From: QPIN01 sp965224575
GTDB lineage: Bacteria; Pseudomonadota; Gammaproteobacteria; Methylococcales; Methylomonadaceae
NCBI GenBank assembly: GCA_965224575.1
Contig: CBDCZQ010000006.1
Location: forward strand, 1,116,001 to 1,180,000
Reading direction: 5' to 3'
Length of the DNA stretch: 64,000 bases
In this document: in pieces, positions 52,509 through 62,497 of the stretch
How the letters are laid out: every line of letters begins with the position of its first letter
Numbering within the stretch: the stretch's first letter is position 1
Notes under the pieces: generated by a model
What the model was told of the DNA's origin: nothing
The model's database searches: none
What the model saw: only the letters and a program-made list of their open reading frames with translations
Made by a program: the position numbers and the translations under genes

Positions 52509-53435
52509 TTAATTAGGTTCTTGAAAAGGTGTGAGGGTTGATGGCATAAAGGTTATAGGAGCCTCATCTTCATTTTCAAATGAAACTTTTTCCCATGCAT
52601 CTTTATTTTCTAACAAAGTAAGCAATAGTTTATTGTTGAGTGCATGGCCTGATTTAAAACCTTTAAATTCACCAATTAGGCTATGGCCTAGTAAATATAA
52701 ATCACCAATTGCATCTAAAATTTTATGTTTTACAAACTCATCTGCATAACGTAACCCGTCTTCATTCAAAACTTTATCATCATCTACAACAATTGCATTA
52801 TCTAAGCTTCCTCCTAATGCCAGATTATTTTCTCTTAAAAATTCAATATCTTTCATAAAGCCAAAGGTCCTTGCTCTACTTACTTCTTTAACAAATGTTG
52901 TGGAAGAAAAGTCCATGACAGATGTTTTTAAATGGTCAGGAAAAGCAGGGTGATCAAAATCTATGGTAAAAGTAACTTTGAAACCATCATAAGGTTCAAA
53001 CGCTGCCCATTTATCATCCATTTCTGCACGAATTGGTTTGATGATGCGAATATATTGTTTGGGAGCTTCTTGCTCAAGTACGCCTGCAGATTGTAATAAA
53101 AAAACAAAGGGTCCAGCGCTTCCATCCATAATTGGAACTTCGGCGGCACTAACATCAACAATTGCGTTGTCTATTCCAAGTCCAGCTAGTGCTGATAATA
53201 AATGTTCAATTGTGGCAACTTTCACTCCATCTTTGGCTAGAGTGGTTGAAAGCATAGTTTCACCAACATTTTCTGGGATCGCGTGAATTGTTACTGGTTT
53301 GTCTAAATCAACACGCCGAAAATTAATGCCTGTATTTATTTCAGCCGGGTGTAGTGTTAAATAAACCTTATCACCACTATGCAGCCCTACACCTGTTGCT
53401 CGAATTGTATTTTTCAGGGTTCTTTGTTTAATCAT
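52509..53435 (-). CDS. lpxC: UDP-3-O-acyl-N-acetylglucosamine deacetylase
   Basis: LpxC is the zinc deacetylase that commits precursors to lipid A. The start MIKQRTLKNTIRATGVGLHSG is canonical; TIEHLLSALAGLGIDNA supplies a zinc His, and HKILDAIGDLYLLGHSLIG holds the other His and Asp ligands. DGSAGPFV and FGFMKDIEFLR are also conserved. 308 aa is normal. The position downstream of ftsZ is the standard dcw end. Confidence 0.97.
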   Translation of the reverse strand: MIKQRTLKNTIRATGVGLHSGDKVYLTLHPAEINTGINFRRVDLDKPVTIHAIPENVGETMLSTTLAKDGVKVATIEHLLSALAGLGIDNAIVDVSAAEVPIMDGSAGPFVFLLQSAGVLEQEAPKQYIRIIKPIRAEMDDKWAAFEPYDGFKVTFTIDFDHPAFPDHLKTSVMDFSSTTFVKEVSRARTFGFMKDIEFLRENNLALGGSLDNAIVVDDDKVLNEDGLRYADEFVKHKILDAIGDLYLLGHSLIGEFKGFKSGHALNNKLLLTLLENKDAWEKVSFENEDEAPITFMPSTLTPFQEPN

Positions 53436-53871
53436 AATGGGATATTAAATAAATAAAATAACAGGCGATTCTATCATATTTTTATGAGTCTATTTTTGAG
53501 GATAGTTCTAGGATAATAGAAATCGTCTAAAAAGATCTTATATTCTATTTTCTCCTAATTGATGCACTTCTTTCCGTTGATGTAGGATAGAAGGTGTAAA
53601 AAAGTTTTGAAAGATTATTTATAGGTATTACTTAACAGTTTTTATATTTAATGTCTTATCTTATTGTTAAGCTAGATATTTTAGCTATACTTTGAACTAT
53701 GAAAATAACAAACAATAGCTCTTTCCTATACTGAATTTAAGTGCACCCCTCTGAGGAGATTAATAGATACCAAGTCTGCCATGTGCCAACACTCTAATCA
53801 AACGGTATGAAAATAATGTCAACATAAGGCAGAAGATAAATGAAAAGCTATTAATTTTACAGGTGCTTTTC
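53436..53871. other. ftsZ-lpxC intergenic region (436 bp), no gene seen
   Basis: The region is AT-rich and must hold the lpxC promoter. Around 53744 AAGTGCACCCCTCT with GATTAATAGAT faintly recalls element B. No clear terminator after ftsZ and no coding frame is evident. Confidence 0.4.
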
Positions 53872-55029
53872 TTAGTCCGCTTGACGCCTTAAGAATGCTG
53901 GAACATCAAGATAGTCTAGTTCCTGGTCATTTTTAGGTTGTGCTCCAAAACGCGTTTCTCTGGTTTCTTGTTTGCTATGACGTATAACGGTTGGTTTATC
54001 TAAAACATCATAATTAACGTCGCCTGTTGCTGCTCTTTGTACTAGTTGTATAGGGGAAGTTAAATGTGTTGTGTCGCCCATTCCTGTGGCAACCACGGTA
54101 ACTTTAATTTCATCACCCATGTCTGGGTTGATTGCTGTACCAATTTTCATATCAGCTTCTTCTGAAGCATAAGCATGCATAATACTTCCAATTTCATCAA
54201 ATTCAGTTAAATCAATATCAGAAGCTGAAATATTTACCAATATACCATTTGCACCTTGTAAATTAATATCTTCTAACAATGGGCAAGCAATTGCTTTTTC
54301 AGCGGCCTCTCTAGCTCTATTATCTCCACTTGCAGTGCCAGAACCCATGATGGCAGGCCCCATATTAGACATAACGGTTTTAACGTCGGCAAAATCAACG
54401 TTGATTAAACCTGGGTTGGTTATTAGTTCTGTTATACCTTGTACCGCGTCTAATAAAACATTATTTGCTGCTTTAAATGCATTAAGTAGCGATAGATTAT
54501 TACCTAGTACAGGTAATAATTTTTGGTTGGGAATAGTGATTAATGAATCAACATGTTTCTCCAGTTCTCTAATACCTGCATCGGCTACAGCTGTTTTCTT
54601 TTTTCCTTCAAAATCAAAAGGTTTTGTGACAACTGCAACAGTTAGGACGCCTAGTTCTTTAGCAACAGAGGCAATAACAGAGATAGCTCCTGTTCCTGTT
54701 CCTCCTCCCATGCCTGCAGTTAAAAATACCATATCAGCACCTTCTAGTACTTCTTTTATGTGAGCTCTATTTTCTTCTGCCGCCTGTTTACCAACTTCTG
54801 GCTTGGTTCCTGCTCCAAGACCCTTTGTTAATTCAACACCTAATTGAATTTTTGTTTCAACTTTTAATCTACGTAGTGCCTGAGCATCAGTATTTGCGCA
54901 CATAAATTGTACGCCATCAATATGATTTTCCATCATATGATCGACTGCGTTTCCGCCACCACCACCGATACCAATCACTTTTATAATTGCATTATCGCTG
55001 CTCATTTCATCTATTAATTCATATGTCAT
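53872..55029 (-). CDS. ftsZ: Cell division protein FtsZ
   Basis: FtsZ is the tubulin-like GTPase that forms the division ring. IKVIGIGGGGGNAVDHM, the tubulin signature AGMGGGTGTGAISVIA and the T7 loop NVDFADVKTVMSN are present. The C-terminal peptide LDVPAFLRRQAD is the binding site for FtsA, ZipA and ZapD, the last also encoded in this window. 385 aa is normal. A 38-bp gap with an AGGAAAAT ribosome site follows ftsA. Confidence 0.98.
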   Translation of the reverse strand: MTYELIDEMSSDNAIIKVIGIGGGGGNAVDHMMENHIDGVQFMCANTDAQALRRLKVETKIQLGVELTKGLGAGTKPEVGKQAAEENRAHIKEVLEGADMVFLTAGMGGGTGTGAISVIASVAKELGVLTVAVVTKPFDFEGKKKTAVADAGIRELEKHVDSLITIPNQKLLPVLGNNLSLLNAFKAANNVLLDAVQGITELITNPGLINVDFADVKTVMSNMGPAIMGSGTASGDNRAREAAEKAIACPLLEDINLQGANGILVNISASDIDLTEFDEIGSIMHAYASEEADMKIGTAINPDMGDEIKVTVVATGMGDTTHLTSPIQLVQRAATGDVNYDVLDKPTVIRHSKQETRETRFGAQPKNDQELDYLDVPAFLRRQAD

Positions 55030-55067
55030 TTTATTTTCCTCATTTGTAAAATTATTTATAACTAAAT

Positions 55068-56300
55068 TTAAAAATTACCCTGAAACCAATTTTTTATCTT
55101 TGCAAACAAACTTTTCCCATCAGCATTTAACCCTGTTGATCGTCCTTGGTGATCTTTCCCAAATAACAACAACCCCACCCCTGTTGAATAAACAGGGTTT
55201 TGTACGACATCTGTTAAACCCGACACATGCTGAGGAAATCCCATCCGGACAGGCATGTGGAAAATTTCCTCGGCTAGATCGGTTAATCCTTTTATTTTAG
55301 AGCTGCCCCCAGTTAATACCATGCCTGCAGCTATCAAGTCTTCATATCCACTTCTTCTAAGCTCTGCTTGTACTAGAAGCATTAGCTCCTCGTAACGTGG
55401 TTCAATAATTTCTGCCAGGTTCTGAGATGATATTTTTCTTGGTTCTCGGTCGCCAATACTGGGAACGGTTAATATTTGCTCAGCATCTGTTAATTGAGTT
55501 AGTGCACAAGCGTGTTTACACTTAATTTCTTCTGCACTTTTTGTTGGAGTTCTTAATGCTACGGCTATATCATTGGTGACTTGGTCGCCAGCAATAGGAA
55601 TAACAGCAGTATGCTTGATTGCACCATCAGAAAAAATTGCAATATCTGTTGTTCCACCCCCTATATCAATTAAACAAACACCGAGTTCTTTTTCATCTTC
55701 AGTTAACACTGATGTGCAAGATGCTAATTGCTCAAGCACAATGTCTTCAACTTCTAGACCACAGCGTCTAATACATTTAATAATATTTTGCGCGGCACTC
55801 ACACTGCAAGTCACCATATGTACTTTGGCCTCTAATCGAATACCTGACATTCCGATAGGTTCTTTTATTCCATCTTGCTGGTCAATTACAAATTCCTGAG
55901 GAAGTATATGAAGAATCTTTTGATCAGCTGGAATGGCAACCGCTCTAGCTGAATCAATCACTCTGTCAATATCATATTGAGTGACTTCCTTTTCTTTAAT
56001 AGCAACAATTCCATGAGAGTTGAGACTTTTAATATGGCTTCCAGCAATGCCAGCAAATACTGATTTAATTTGGCATCCTGCCATGAGTTCAGCTTCTTCA
56101 ATTGCTCGTTGAATGGAATGGACAGTTGATTCAAGGTTAACCACGACACCTTTTTTAAGGCCTTTTGATGGTGCTACCCCTATACCAATGATTTCAATTT
56201 CATCATTCCCAGTATGTTCTGCGACTATTGCTGCTACTTTTGAAGTACCAATATCTAACCCAACTATGATGTTACGATCTGTTTTTTTTGCCATGGTCAT
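55068..56300 (-). CDS. ftsA: Cell division protein FtsA
   Basis: FtsA is an actin-like ATPase that tethers FtsZ to the membrane. NIIVGLDIGTSKVAAIVAEH is the phosphate-1 motif, VCLIDIGGGTTDIAIFSDG the phosphate-2, and AGMVLTGGSSKIKGL the adenosine motif. The C-terminal amphipathic helix (FAKIKNWFQGNF) is the membrane anchor. The ATG overlaps the ftsQ stop by 4 bp; a second ATG two codons on is also possible. Confidence 0.97.
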   Translation of the reverse strand: MTMAKKTDRNIIVGLDIGTSKVAAIVAEHTGNDEIEIIGIGVAPSKGLKKGVVVNLESTVHSIQRAIEEAELMAGCQIKSVFAGIAGSHIKSLNSHGIVAIKEKEVTQYDIDRVIDSARAVAIPADQKILHILPQEFVIDQQDGIKEPIGMSGIRLEAKVHMVTCSVSAAQNIIKCIRRCGLEVEDIVLEQLASCTSVLTEDEKELGVCLIDIGGGTTDIAIFSDGAIKHTAVIPIAGDQVTNDIAVALRTPTKSAEEIKCKHACALTQLTDAEQILTVPSIGDREPRKISSQNLAEIIEPRYEELMLLVQAELRRSGYEDLIAAGMVLTGGSSKIKGLTDLAEEIFHMPVRMGFPQHVSGLTDVVQNPVYSTGVGLLLFGKDHQGRSTGLNADGKSLFAKIKNWFQGNF

Positions 56301-57049
56301 TCCGCTATATGTTGGTTTTTATCTGCTAATAGTTTCCAGTCGATTTGTTCTTCTGTTGACTTCCATGCTAATGCATATCCGTTGGGGTATCTCAAATCAA
56401 CTACCTTTATTTTTGCTAATTGTTCTTTGCCTAGCAGATGTCGTGTTTTCAAAAAGCGTTGAAGATTTTTGAAAGGCTCATTTCTACCGAGTATTAATTC
56501 CATTCCATTTTGTATTTTTATAGTCCAGGCTCTTCTATTACTAACTTGAAACTCTGTAAGTTTCATATTGTTTTCTTTTAAATCAATCGTTAAATCTGCC
56601 ATTGTTTCTAAAAGTTTTTTTTCGTTTCCTGTGTTACCTGCGATCATGGGTAAATGTTCAAATTTATTTAAATTATCAGGTTTAAATAAGTCGCCATTTT
56701 TATTAACTAACTCTGTTAAATACCACTTAGCTATGGGTACCTGTTCTGTTATTTTTATTTCTATTGCATCTGGCCAAACTCGTTTTACTTTTACGCTATT
56801 TACCCAAGGTAAACCTGCAACAGATTGCTGAATATTTTTAATACTTGCATTGTATAAACCATTATTTACCTGCCCTTTTAAAACTTGCTTAATTTTGGTT
56901 TTTTCTATGTACTGAAAAGTACCTTCAATTCGTACATATTTAATAGGTAACCAATTAGGACCTTGTTTAATCACTTCTCGCCACCCTATGATGCTAGTTA
57001 TAATTAAAAAAGTTATCCCTATAAAAAATTTAACAGCAGTGCTATTCAT
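56297..57049 (-). CDS. ftsQ: Cell division protein FtsQ
   Basis: FtsQ is a bitopic membrane protein that recruits FtsB and FtsL. A single helix (VKFFIGITFLIITSIIGW) is followed by the POTRA domain (IKYVRIEGTFQYIEKTKIKQVL, LPWVNSVKVKRVWPDAIEIKITEQVPIAKW) and the FtsQ beta domain ending DLRYPNGYALAW. The length of 250 aa is normal. It overlaps ddl by 8 bp. Confidence 0.95.
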   Translation of the reverse strand: MNSTAVKFFIGITFLIITSIIGWREVIKQGPNWLPIKYVRIEGTFQYIEKTKIKQVLKGQVNNGLYNASIKNIQQSVAGLPWVNSVKVKRVWPDAIEIKITEQVPIAKWYLTELVNKNGDLFKPDNLNKFEHLPMIAGNTGNEKKLLETMADLTIDLKENNMKLTEFQVSNRRAWTIKIQNGMELILGRNEPFKNLQRFLKTRHLLGKEQLAKIKVVDLRYPNGYALAWKSTEEQIDWKLLADKNQHIAE

Positions 57050-57977
57050 TTAGACTGGTTTCTAAAATCCGCCAGACCAGTTCATCAAATTCTATCCCTT
57101 CAGCTATAGCCGCCATTGGAACCAAACTATGATCAGTCATTCCGGGAACAGTGTTGACTTCAATTAATTGTGTCATCCCCATTTCATCAATGAACATATC
57201 TACTCGCCCCCAACTTTTTACTCCAACAACAGCACATGCTTTTAAAGCTAAAGATTTTAATTCTTTTTCTTGTAGCTCAGATAATCCGCATGGGCAATGA
57301 TACTGAGTTGTGTTCGATTGATATTTAGCTTCAAAATCATAAAATTCGTTGGGTGTTTCTAAGCGAATAACAGGTAAGGCCTCTTTATCTACAATAGCTA
57401 CTGTATATTCTTCTCCTTTAACCCAAGCTTCTGCATACACGTCGCATTGATATTCCAGTGCAATTAATAATGCTTTTTTTAATTCATCTGCATTATTAGC
57501 TTTACTCATGCCAATACTTGATCCTTCTTCAGATGGTTTGACTATGACGGGAAAACCTAATTTTTTAATGCAAGGATCTATGTCTGATTCATTTTCTAAA
57601 ATGAACCATTTTGGCGTAGTTAAATCGAATCCTTTCCAGCATAATTTTGTACGTAACTTATCCATGGTCAGTGCAGAAGCCATAACACCAGAGCCGGTAT
57701 AAGGAATGTTCATTATCTGTAAAACACTTTGTAAAACACCATCTTCTCCACCTCGTCCATGAATTACATTAAATACTCTGTCAATATTTTCCTCAGCTAA
57801 TGCTGTAATGGCATTGCTATTTACATCAATGACCGTTGCATTAATATTGAGCCTTTTTAAAGCTTCAAATACGGCCATTCCACTTGATAAAGAAATCTCT
57901 CTTTCAGCGGATGCCCCCCCAATAACTACAGCAACATGACCAAATTTTTTTGCATCTTTAATCCTTAGTGGCTTCAT
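57042..57977 (-). CDS. ddl: D-alanine-D-alanine ligase
   Basis: Ddl makes the D-Ala-D-Ala dipeptide for MurF. GGASAEREISLSSG, the ATP-grasp segment FPVIVKPSEEGSSIGMSK, EYTVAIVD and the end LIEVNTVPGMTDHSLVPMAA are diagnostic. 311 aa is normal. It overlaps murB by 4 bp. Confidence 0.97.
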   Translation of the reverse strand: MKPLRIKDAKKFGHVAVVIGGASAEREISLSSGMAVFEALKRLNINATVIDVNSNAITALAEENIDRVFNVIHGRGGEDGVLQSVLQIMNIPYTGSGVMASALTMDKLRTKLCWKGFDLTTPKWFILENESDIDPCIKKLGFPVIVKPSEEGSSIGMSKANNADELKKALLIALEYQCDVYAEAWVKGEEYTVAIVDKEALPVIRLETPNEFYDFEAKYQSNTTQYHCPCGLSELQEKELKSLALKACAVVGVKSWGRVDMFIDEMGMTQLIEVNTVPGMTDHSLVPMAAIAEGIEFDELVWRILETSLNE

Positions 57978-58846
57978 AATGGCTCTCCAACTTTACAAAC
58001 TTCAGTTAGTAAAGTGATACCATGCTGTTCTTTGACTTGTAGCTGAATATAGTCAATCAGTTTTTCAATATCTAATGCAGTTGCCTGACCCATATTTTCA
58101 ATAAAGTTAGCATGTTTTTTAGAAACACAAGCGCCCCCCACGATATATCCTTTGAGACCGCAGGCCTCTATTAATTTTGCAGCGTGCTGACCAGGAGGGT
58201 TTTTAAATACAGATCCGCAGGTTGGCTTATTGGTTGGTTGAGTTAAAGCTCTTTGTTCTAAGAGTGCTTTTATTTTTTGTTGACTAATTTGAGACTCACC
58301 TTTTTTTAAAACCAAAATAACGGACAAAAACCATTCATCATCAATTCCCTTAACTGATCGATAGCTTACTTCAAAATGATTTGTTTCTCGGTTGGTCAGC
58401 TCGCCTTTTGCATTGATCATTTCGACACTATCAACAATATTCCATGTTTCAGATCCAAAAGCACCCGCATTCATTTTTAATGCTCCTCCCATTGTGCCAG
58501 GAATGCCCGCTAAAAATTCAGCCCCGGTCAGACCTAATTCTGTACAAAAACGAGCTACATGAGCACAGGCTACACCTGCTTCTACATAGACTTTTTCAGA
58601 ATTGATTGATCTCATTTTTTTTAACTGTCCTTTGGTATTAATAACAGTGCCTTTAATCCCACCATCTCGAACTAATAAATTACTACCTAAACCAATCCAA
58701 AAAATTTTTTCATCTTTAGGTAATGTTGTTAAAAAAACCATTAAGTCTTGCTTGCTTTCCGGCTTATACATTTGTTCTGCCAAGCCACCAACGCGCCAGC
58801 TTGTGTACTTTGCTAAGGGTTCATTTTTTAATAAAATGCCGCTCAT
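57974..58846 (-). CDS. murB: UDP-N-acetylmuramate dehydrogenase
   Basis: MurB reduces UDP-GlcNAc-enolpyruvate to UDP-MurNAc using FAD and NADPH. NEPLAKYTSWRVGG, IGLGSNLLVRDGG, GIPGTMGGALKMNAGAFG and the catalytic Ser in KPTCGSVFKNP are conserved. The 290-aa type lacks the long E. coli-type extension. It is coupled by ATGA overlap with murC. Confidence 0.97.
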   Translation of the reverse strand: MSGILLKNEPLAKYTSWRVGGLAEQMYKPESKQDLMVFLTTLPKDEKIFWIGLGSNLLVRDGGIKGTVINTKGQLKKMRSINSEKVYVEAGVACAHVARFCTELGLTGAEFLAGIPGTMGGALKMNAGAFGSETWNIVDSVEMINAKGELTNRETNHFEVSYRSVKGIDDEWFLSVILVLKKGESQISQQKIKALLEQRALTQPTNKPTCGSVFKNPPGQHAAKLIEACGLKGYIVGGACVSKKHANFIENMGQATALDIEKLIDYIQLQVKEQHGITLLTEVCKVGEPL

Positions 58847-60282
58847 TTTATTTTTAATTCTTGAGCCAGCTGTTCAGGCAATTCAGTTGCAATTTGCCCT
58901 ACATTACCTGCTCCCATTGTTAATACCACATCACCTGCTTGTACAATGCTAGAAAGAATTGTTGCTAAGTCATTTTGGTCTTTGACAAACACTGGATCGA
59001 CTTGTCCTCTAGTACGAATAGCTCTACATAAAGATTTTCCATCCGCACCTATGATTTCTGTTTCACCAGCGGTATATATATCAAGCATAATCAATACATC
59101 GACTGTTGATAATGTATCGACAAAATCTTCAAATAAGTCTCTAGTTCTAGTGTATCTATGTGGTTGAAATACGATTACTTTTCGTCTATCTGGCCAAGCC
59201 TGATTTAACGCTTCTAATGTTGCTGCAACTTCTGTTGGGTGATGACCGTAATCATCGACAAAAGAAATCAAATCATTGTTAAATTTAATATCACCATTTA
59301 ATTGAAAACGTCGGCCTATGCCTTGAAATAATTCAAGGCTTTTTATAATAGATTGATCATCAATATTTAAGTGAGTTGCAATGCCTATTGATGCTAATGC
59401 ATTTAACATGTTATGCCATCCTGGCATGTTTAAGGTTACTTTCAGGTTTTGATAATCACCTTTTCGAACCACGGTAAAGTGTGTTTGTAATCCTTGCTGT
59501 TTAATATCAATCGCGCGAATATCAGCTTCCTTGTGGACACCATATGTTTTTATGGGTTTGGTAATTTCAGACAGGATTTCTTGAACACCTGTATCATCAA
59601 TGCATATCACTGCTAGACCATAAAAAGGTAAATGATGTAAAAATTCTAAAAAGGTTTCTTTAAGGCGTTGGAAGCTGCCTCCATAAGTTTCCATATGATC
59701 CTGGTCAATATTTGTGACCACTGAAATCATGGGTTGTAAATGTAAAAAAGAAGCATCACTTTCATCTGCTTCGGCCACTAAATATTTACCTAAACCCAAT
59801 TTGGCATTTGTTCCTGCACTGTTTAATCGTCCACCAATCACAAAAGTTGGGTCTAAACCGCCTTCAGCAAGTATGCTTGCAGTTAAGCTGGTTGTTGTAG
59901 TTTTTCCATGGGTACCCGCTATTGCAATGCCAAATCTAAACCGCATCAGTTCAGCCAACATTTCTGCACGTGGTATAACGGGGACTCTATTTAAATAGGC
60001 TGTTTTAACTTCTTCATTATTTTTATCAACCGCAGTTGAGGTAACAACTACATCTACATTTTTAACATTTTCTTTGTTATGTCCAATGTATATAGTGACG
60101 CCCTGTTTTTCTAATCTTTTGGTGACAATGCTTTGTTTAATGTCTGAACCTGAAACGGTATAGCCCAAGTTTGATAAGACTTCTGCAATACCACTCATTC
60201 CCGTGCCACCGATTCCAACAAAATGAATTTTGTCTATGTCTCCTAAGCCTTGGGTTGTTATATTAATGTCTGGCATATTCAT
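58843..60282 (-). CDS. murC: UDP-N-acetylmuramate-L-alanine ligase
   Basis: MurC adds L-Ala to UDP-MurNAc. The start is taken as ATG 60282, which overlaps the murG stop (TAATG); a TTG further up is less likely. KIHFVGIGGTGMSGIAEVL, the P-loop AGTHGKTTTTSL and DDYGHHPTEVAATL are conserved. The product is about 479 aa, normal. Confidence 0.97.
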   Translation of the reverse strand: MNMPDINITTQGLGDIDKIHFVGIGGTGMSGIAEVLSNLGYTVSGSDIKQSIVTKRLEKQGVTIYIGHNKENVKNVDVVVTSTAVDKNNEEVKTAYLNRVPVIPRAEMLAELMRFRFGIAIAGTHGKTTTTSLTASILAEGGLDPTFVIGGRLNSAGTNAKLGLGKYLVAEADESDASFLHLQPMISVVTNIDQDHMETYGGSFQRLKETFLEFLHHLPFYGLAVICIDDTGVQEILSEITKPIKTYGVHKEADIRAIDIKQQGLQTHFTVVRKGDYQNLKVTLNMPGWHNMLNALASIGIATHLNIDDQSIIKSLELFQGIGRRFQLNGDIKFNNDLISFVDDYGHHPTEVAATLEALNQAWPDRRKVIVFQPHRYTRTRDLFEDFVDTLSTVDVLIMLDIYTAGETEIIGADGKSLCRAIRTRGQVDPVFVKDQNDLATILSSIVQAGDVVLTMGAGNVGQIATELPEQLAQELKIK

Positions 60283-61340
60283 TAGACGGCTTCCTCCATG
60301 CAAATAGTGGCAACTGCATTTGTTGCATCTAATTTGGCTTTGCTTTTGGTCAGGTCGCTCATATTTCTTAACGAATGTTTAATTTTTTTAATAGCCGTTA
60401 ATAAAGTCTCTATTGTTAAATCAGATTGAGCCAACAAAATACCAGCCCCAGAATCAGTTAAATATTTGGCATTTGCTGTTTGGTGGTCATCAATCGCATG
60501 AGGTAGGGGAATAAAAATAGCGGGTAACCCTGCTGCCGCTACCTCACTAATAGTCATAGCTCCAGAACGGCAAATAATCATATCTGCCCATTGGTATGAG
60601 GTAGCAATATCATCTATAAATTTTACAGCTTGTGCATTACTTGATGACTTTTCATATTGTTTTGATACGGCTTCAAAAGCAGATTTTCCGGTTTGATGGA
60701 TTACTTTTACCTTGTCCATCTTCGCTATTGTTAGTGGTACGAGATCATTTAATATTTTTGCCCCTTGGCTGCCACCAATAATTAAAATTCTAAATTCTCT
60801 GTTCGATTCTTCAGTCCAGACTTTTTTGTTAGGGAAATTTAAAAAATTAGTTCTTAACGGGTTTCCAGTAAAGGCTGCGTTAAAAGGTGCAGGGAAACTT
60901 TCAGGAAAGGCCTCTAAAATTCTCATTGCTTTATTGATTAATAATTTATTTGTTGTCCCTGGAACTCGGTTTTGTTCGTGTATCACTAGTGGGATTTTTA
61001 ACCAAGAAGCCACCACTCCTCCTGGTCCAGCAACATAACCACCAAAACCTAAAACAACATTAGGTTTCCGATGACGAAAAATTTTAAATACCTGCCAGAA
61101 TGATTTAAGCAGACGAATTCCATTTTGTAATTTTGCGCTTGTTCCTTTCCCTCGAATTCCAGCGACTGACAGCCAATCTATTTCTAGTCCATGTGCAGGA
61201 ACTACAGTTTTTTCAATTCCTCGTTGTGTGCCAATCCAGCTAACATCCCATTCTTTTTCTTGCAAAAAAAGTGCTACGGCCAGTGCAGGAAAAACATGAC
61301 CACCAGTACCACCAGCCATAATAATTATGCGCTTACCCAT
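60282..61340 (-). CDS. murG: Lipid II synthase (GlcNAc transferase) MurG
   Basis: MurG transfers GlcNAc to lipid I at the inner membrane. RIIIMAGGTGGHVFPALAVA, GFGGYVAGPGGV, HEQNRVPG, LIIGGSQGAKILND and CRSGAMTISEVAAAGLPAIFIPLPHAIDDHQTANA-type motifs are seen. It overlaps ftsW by 16 bp. 352 aa is normal. Confidence 0.97.
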   Translation of the reverse strand: MGKRIIIMAGGTGGHVFPALAVALFLQEKEWDVSWIGTQRGIEKTVVPAHGLEIDWLSVAGIRGKGTSAKLQNGIRLLKSFWQVFKIFRHRKPNVVLGFGGYVAGPGGVVASWLKIPLVIHEQNRVPGTTNKLLINKAMRILEAFPESFPAPFNAAFTGNPLRTNFLNFPNKKVWTEESNREFRILIIGGSQGAKILNDLVPLTIAKMDKVKVIHQTGKSAFEAVSKQYEKSSSNAQAVKFIDDIATSYQWADMIICRSGAMTISEVAAAGLPAIFIPLPHAIDDHQTANAKYLTDSGAGILLAQSDLTIETLLTAIKKIKHSLRNMSDLTKSKAKLDATNAVATICMEEAV

Positions 61341-62497
61341 TCTGACCTCCCTTTGGGTGTGGCTTTTTGCTTTTCAATAATTTCACTATGAATGCGAAAT
61401 AATAAAGCCATAGCTGCACACATAATAATCATACTTCCCCCACCGTAACTCATTAGTGGTAGTGTTAATCCTTTAGTCGGTAAAACGCCCATGTTGACGC
61501 CCATATTGATGAATGCTTGAAAACCGAACCAAATACCTAAGCCATAAGCAACAAAAGATGAAAACTTCTCTCCAGCCTGCTCAGCTTTTAATGCAATTTC
61601 AAAGGTATGTAATATTAGAAGTGTAAAAAGGCTAATAACAAGAAGAATACCCACTAATCCTAGCTCTTCAGCTAATACAGAAAATAGGAAATCAGTGTGA
61701 GCTTCAGGTAAATAAAATAATTTCTGAATCCCGCTTCCTAAGCCAACGCCAAATATTTCTCCTCGGCCAAAAGAAATAAGTGCTTGTACAAGTTGAAAAC
61801 CAGAGGCTTGAGGATCGGCCCAAGGGTTGATAAACCCAGTTATTCTTGCCCAGCGATAAGGGGAAAAGTAAACTAGTAATGTTCCCAAAATAATAATAAT
61901 GGTTATTATGGTTATAAATTGCCATAACTGCGCACCGCTTAAATACATAATTCCCATGGCAATTGCTAGAATTACCACAGCTGAGCCAAAATCTGGTTCT
62001 AGGAGTAATAAAAAACAGGCAATTGAAAATAGTAATAAAGGTTTGACTAACCCGTAAGATGATTGCTGAACATGTTCTTGGTGTCTAGTGACATAGCCAG
62101 CCATATAAACAACAGAAATAAATTTTATTATTTCTGAGACTTGAATTCTTAATCCACCTAATGAAATCCAACGAATACTACCATTGACTTCTACACCAAC
62201 ACCCGGAATCAATACAAAAACAAGGAGGGCAAGTCCAGTAATAAACAACCACGCTCCTATTTTTTCCCAAATTTTTAGAGGAATGAATGTAATACCAACT
62301 GCTATAAAAATACCAATAACAATGTGGGCTAACTGTCTTATAGGGTAGTGCATAATGTTATTCGTAGCTTTTTCACCTAAATGAAGTGATGCTGAAACAA
62401 CCATGATGTAGCCAATAAAAGTGATGCTTGTACATAGGAATAACAGATATAAATCCACATGGAAGGTGTTTTTCTTTGAAACCTGCATATTAGTCAC
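61325..62497 (-). CDS. ftsW: Peptidoglycan glycosyltransferase FtsW
   Basis: FtsW polymerises lipid II at the septum with FtsI. The SEDS fold has about ten helices, with SIRWISLGGLRIQVSEIIKF, the catalytic Asp region LLLEPDFGSAVVI, FLFSVLAEELGLVGI and the end TKGLTLPLMSYGGGSMI. The start GTG overlaps the murD stop (GTGA); ATG 62488 is an alternative. 390 aa is normal. Confidence 0.96.
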   Translation of the reverse strand: MTNMQVSKKNTFHVDLYLLFLCTSITFIGYIMVVSASLHLGEKATNNIMHYPIRQLAHIVIGIFIAVGITFIPLKIWEKIGAWLFITGLALLVFVLIPGVGVEVNGSIRWISLGGLRIQVSEIIKFISVVYMAGYVTRHQEHVQQSSYGLVKPLLLFSIACFLLLLEPDFGSAVVILAIAMGIMYLSGAQLWQFITIITIIIILGTLLVYFSPYRWARITGFINPWADPQASGFQLVQALISFGRGEIFGVGLGSGIQKLFYLPEAHTDFLFSVLAEELGLVGILLVISLFTLLILHTFEIALKAEQAGEKFSSFVAYGLGIWFGFQAFINMGVNMGVLPTKGLTLPLMSYGGGSMIIMCAAMALLFRIHSEIIEKQKATPKGRSEWVSA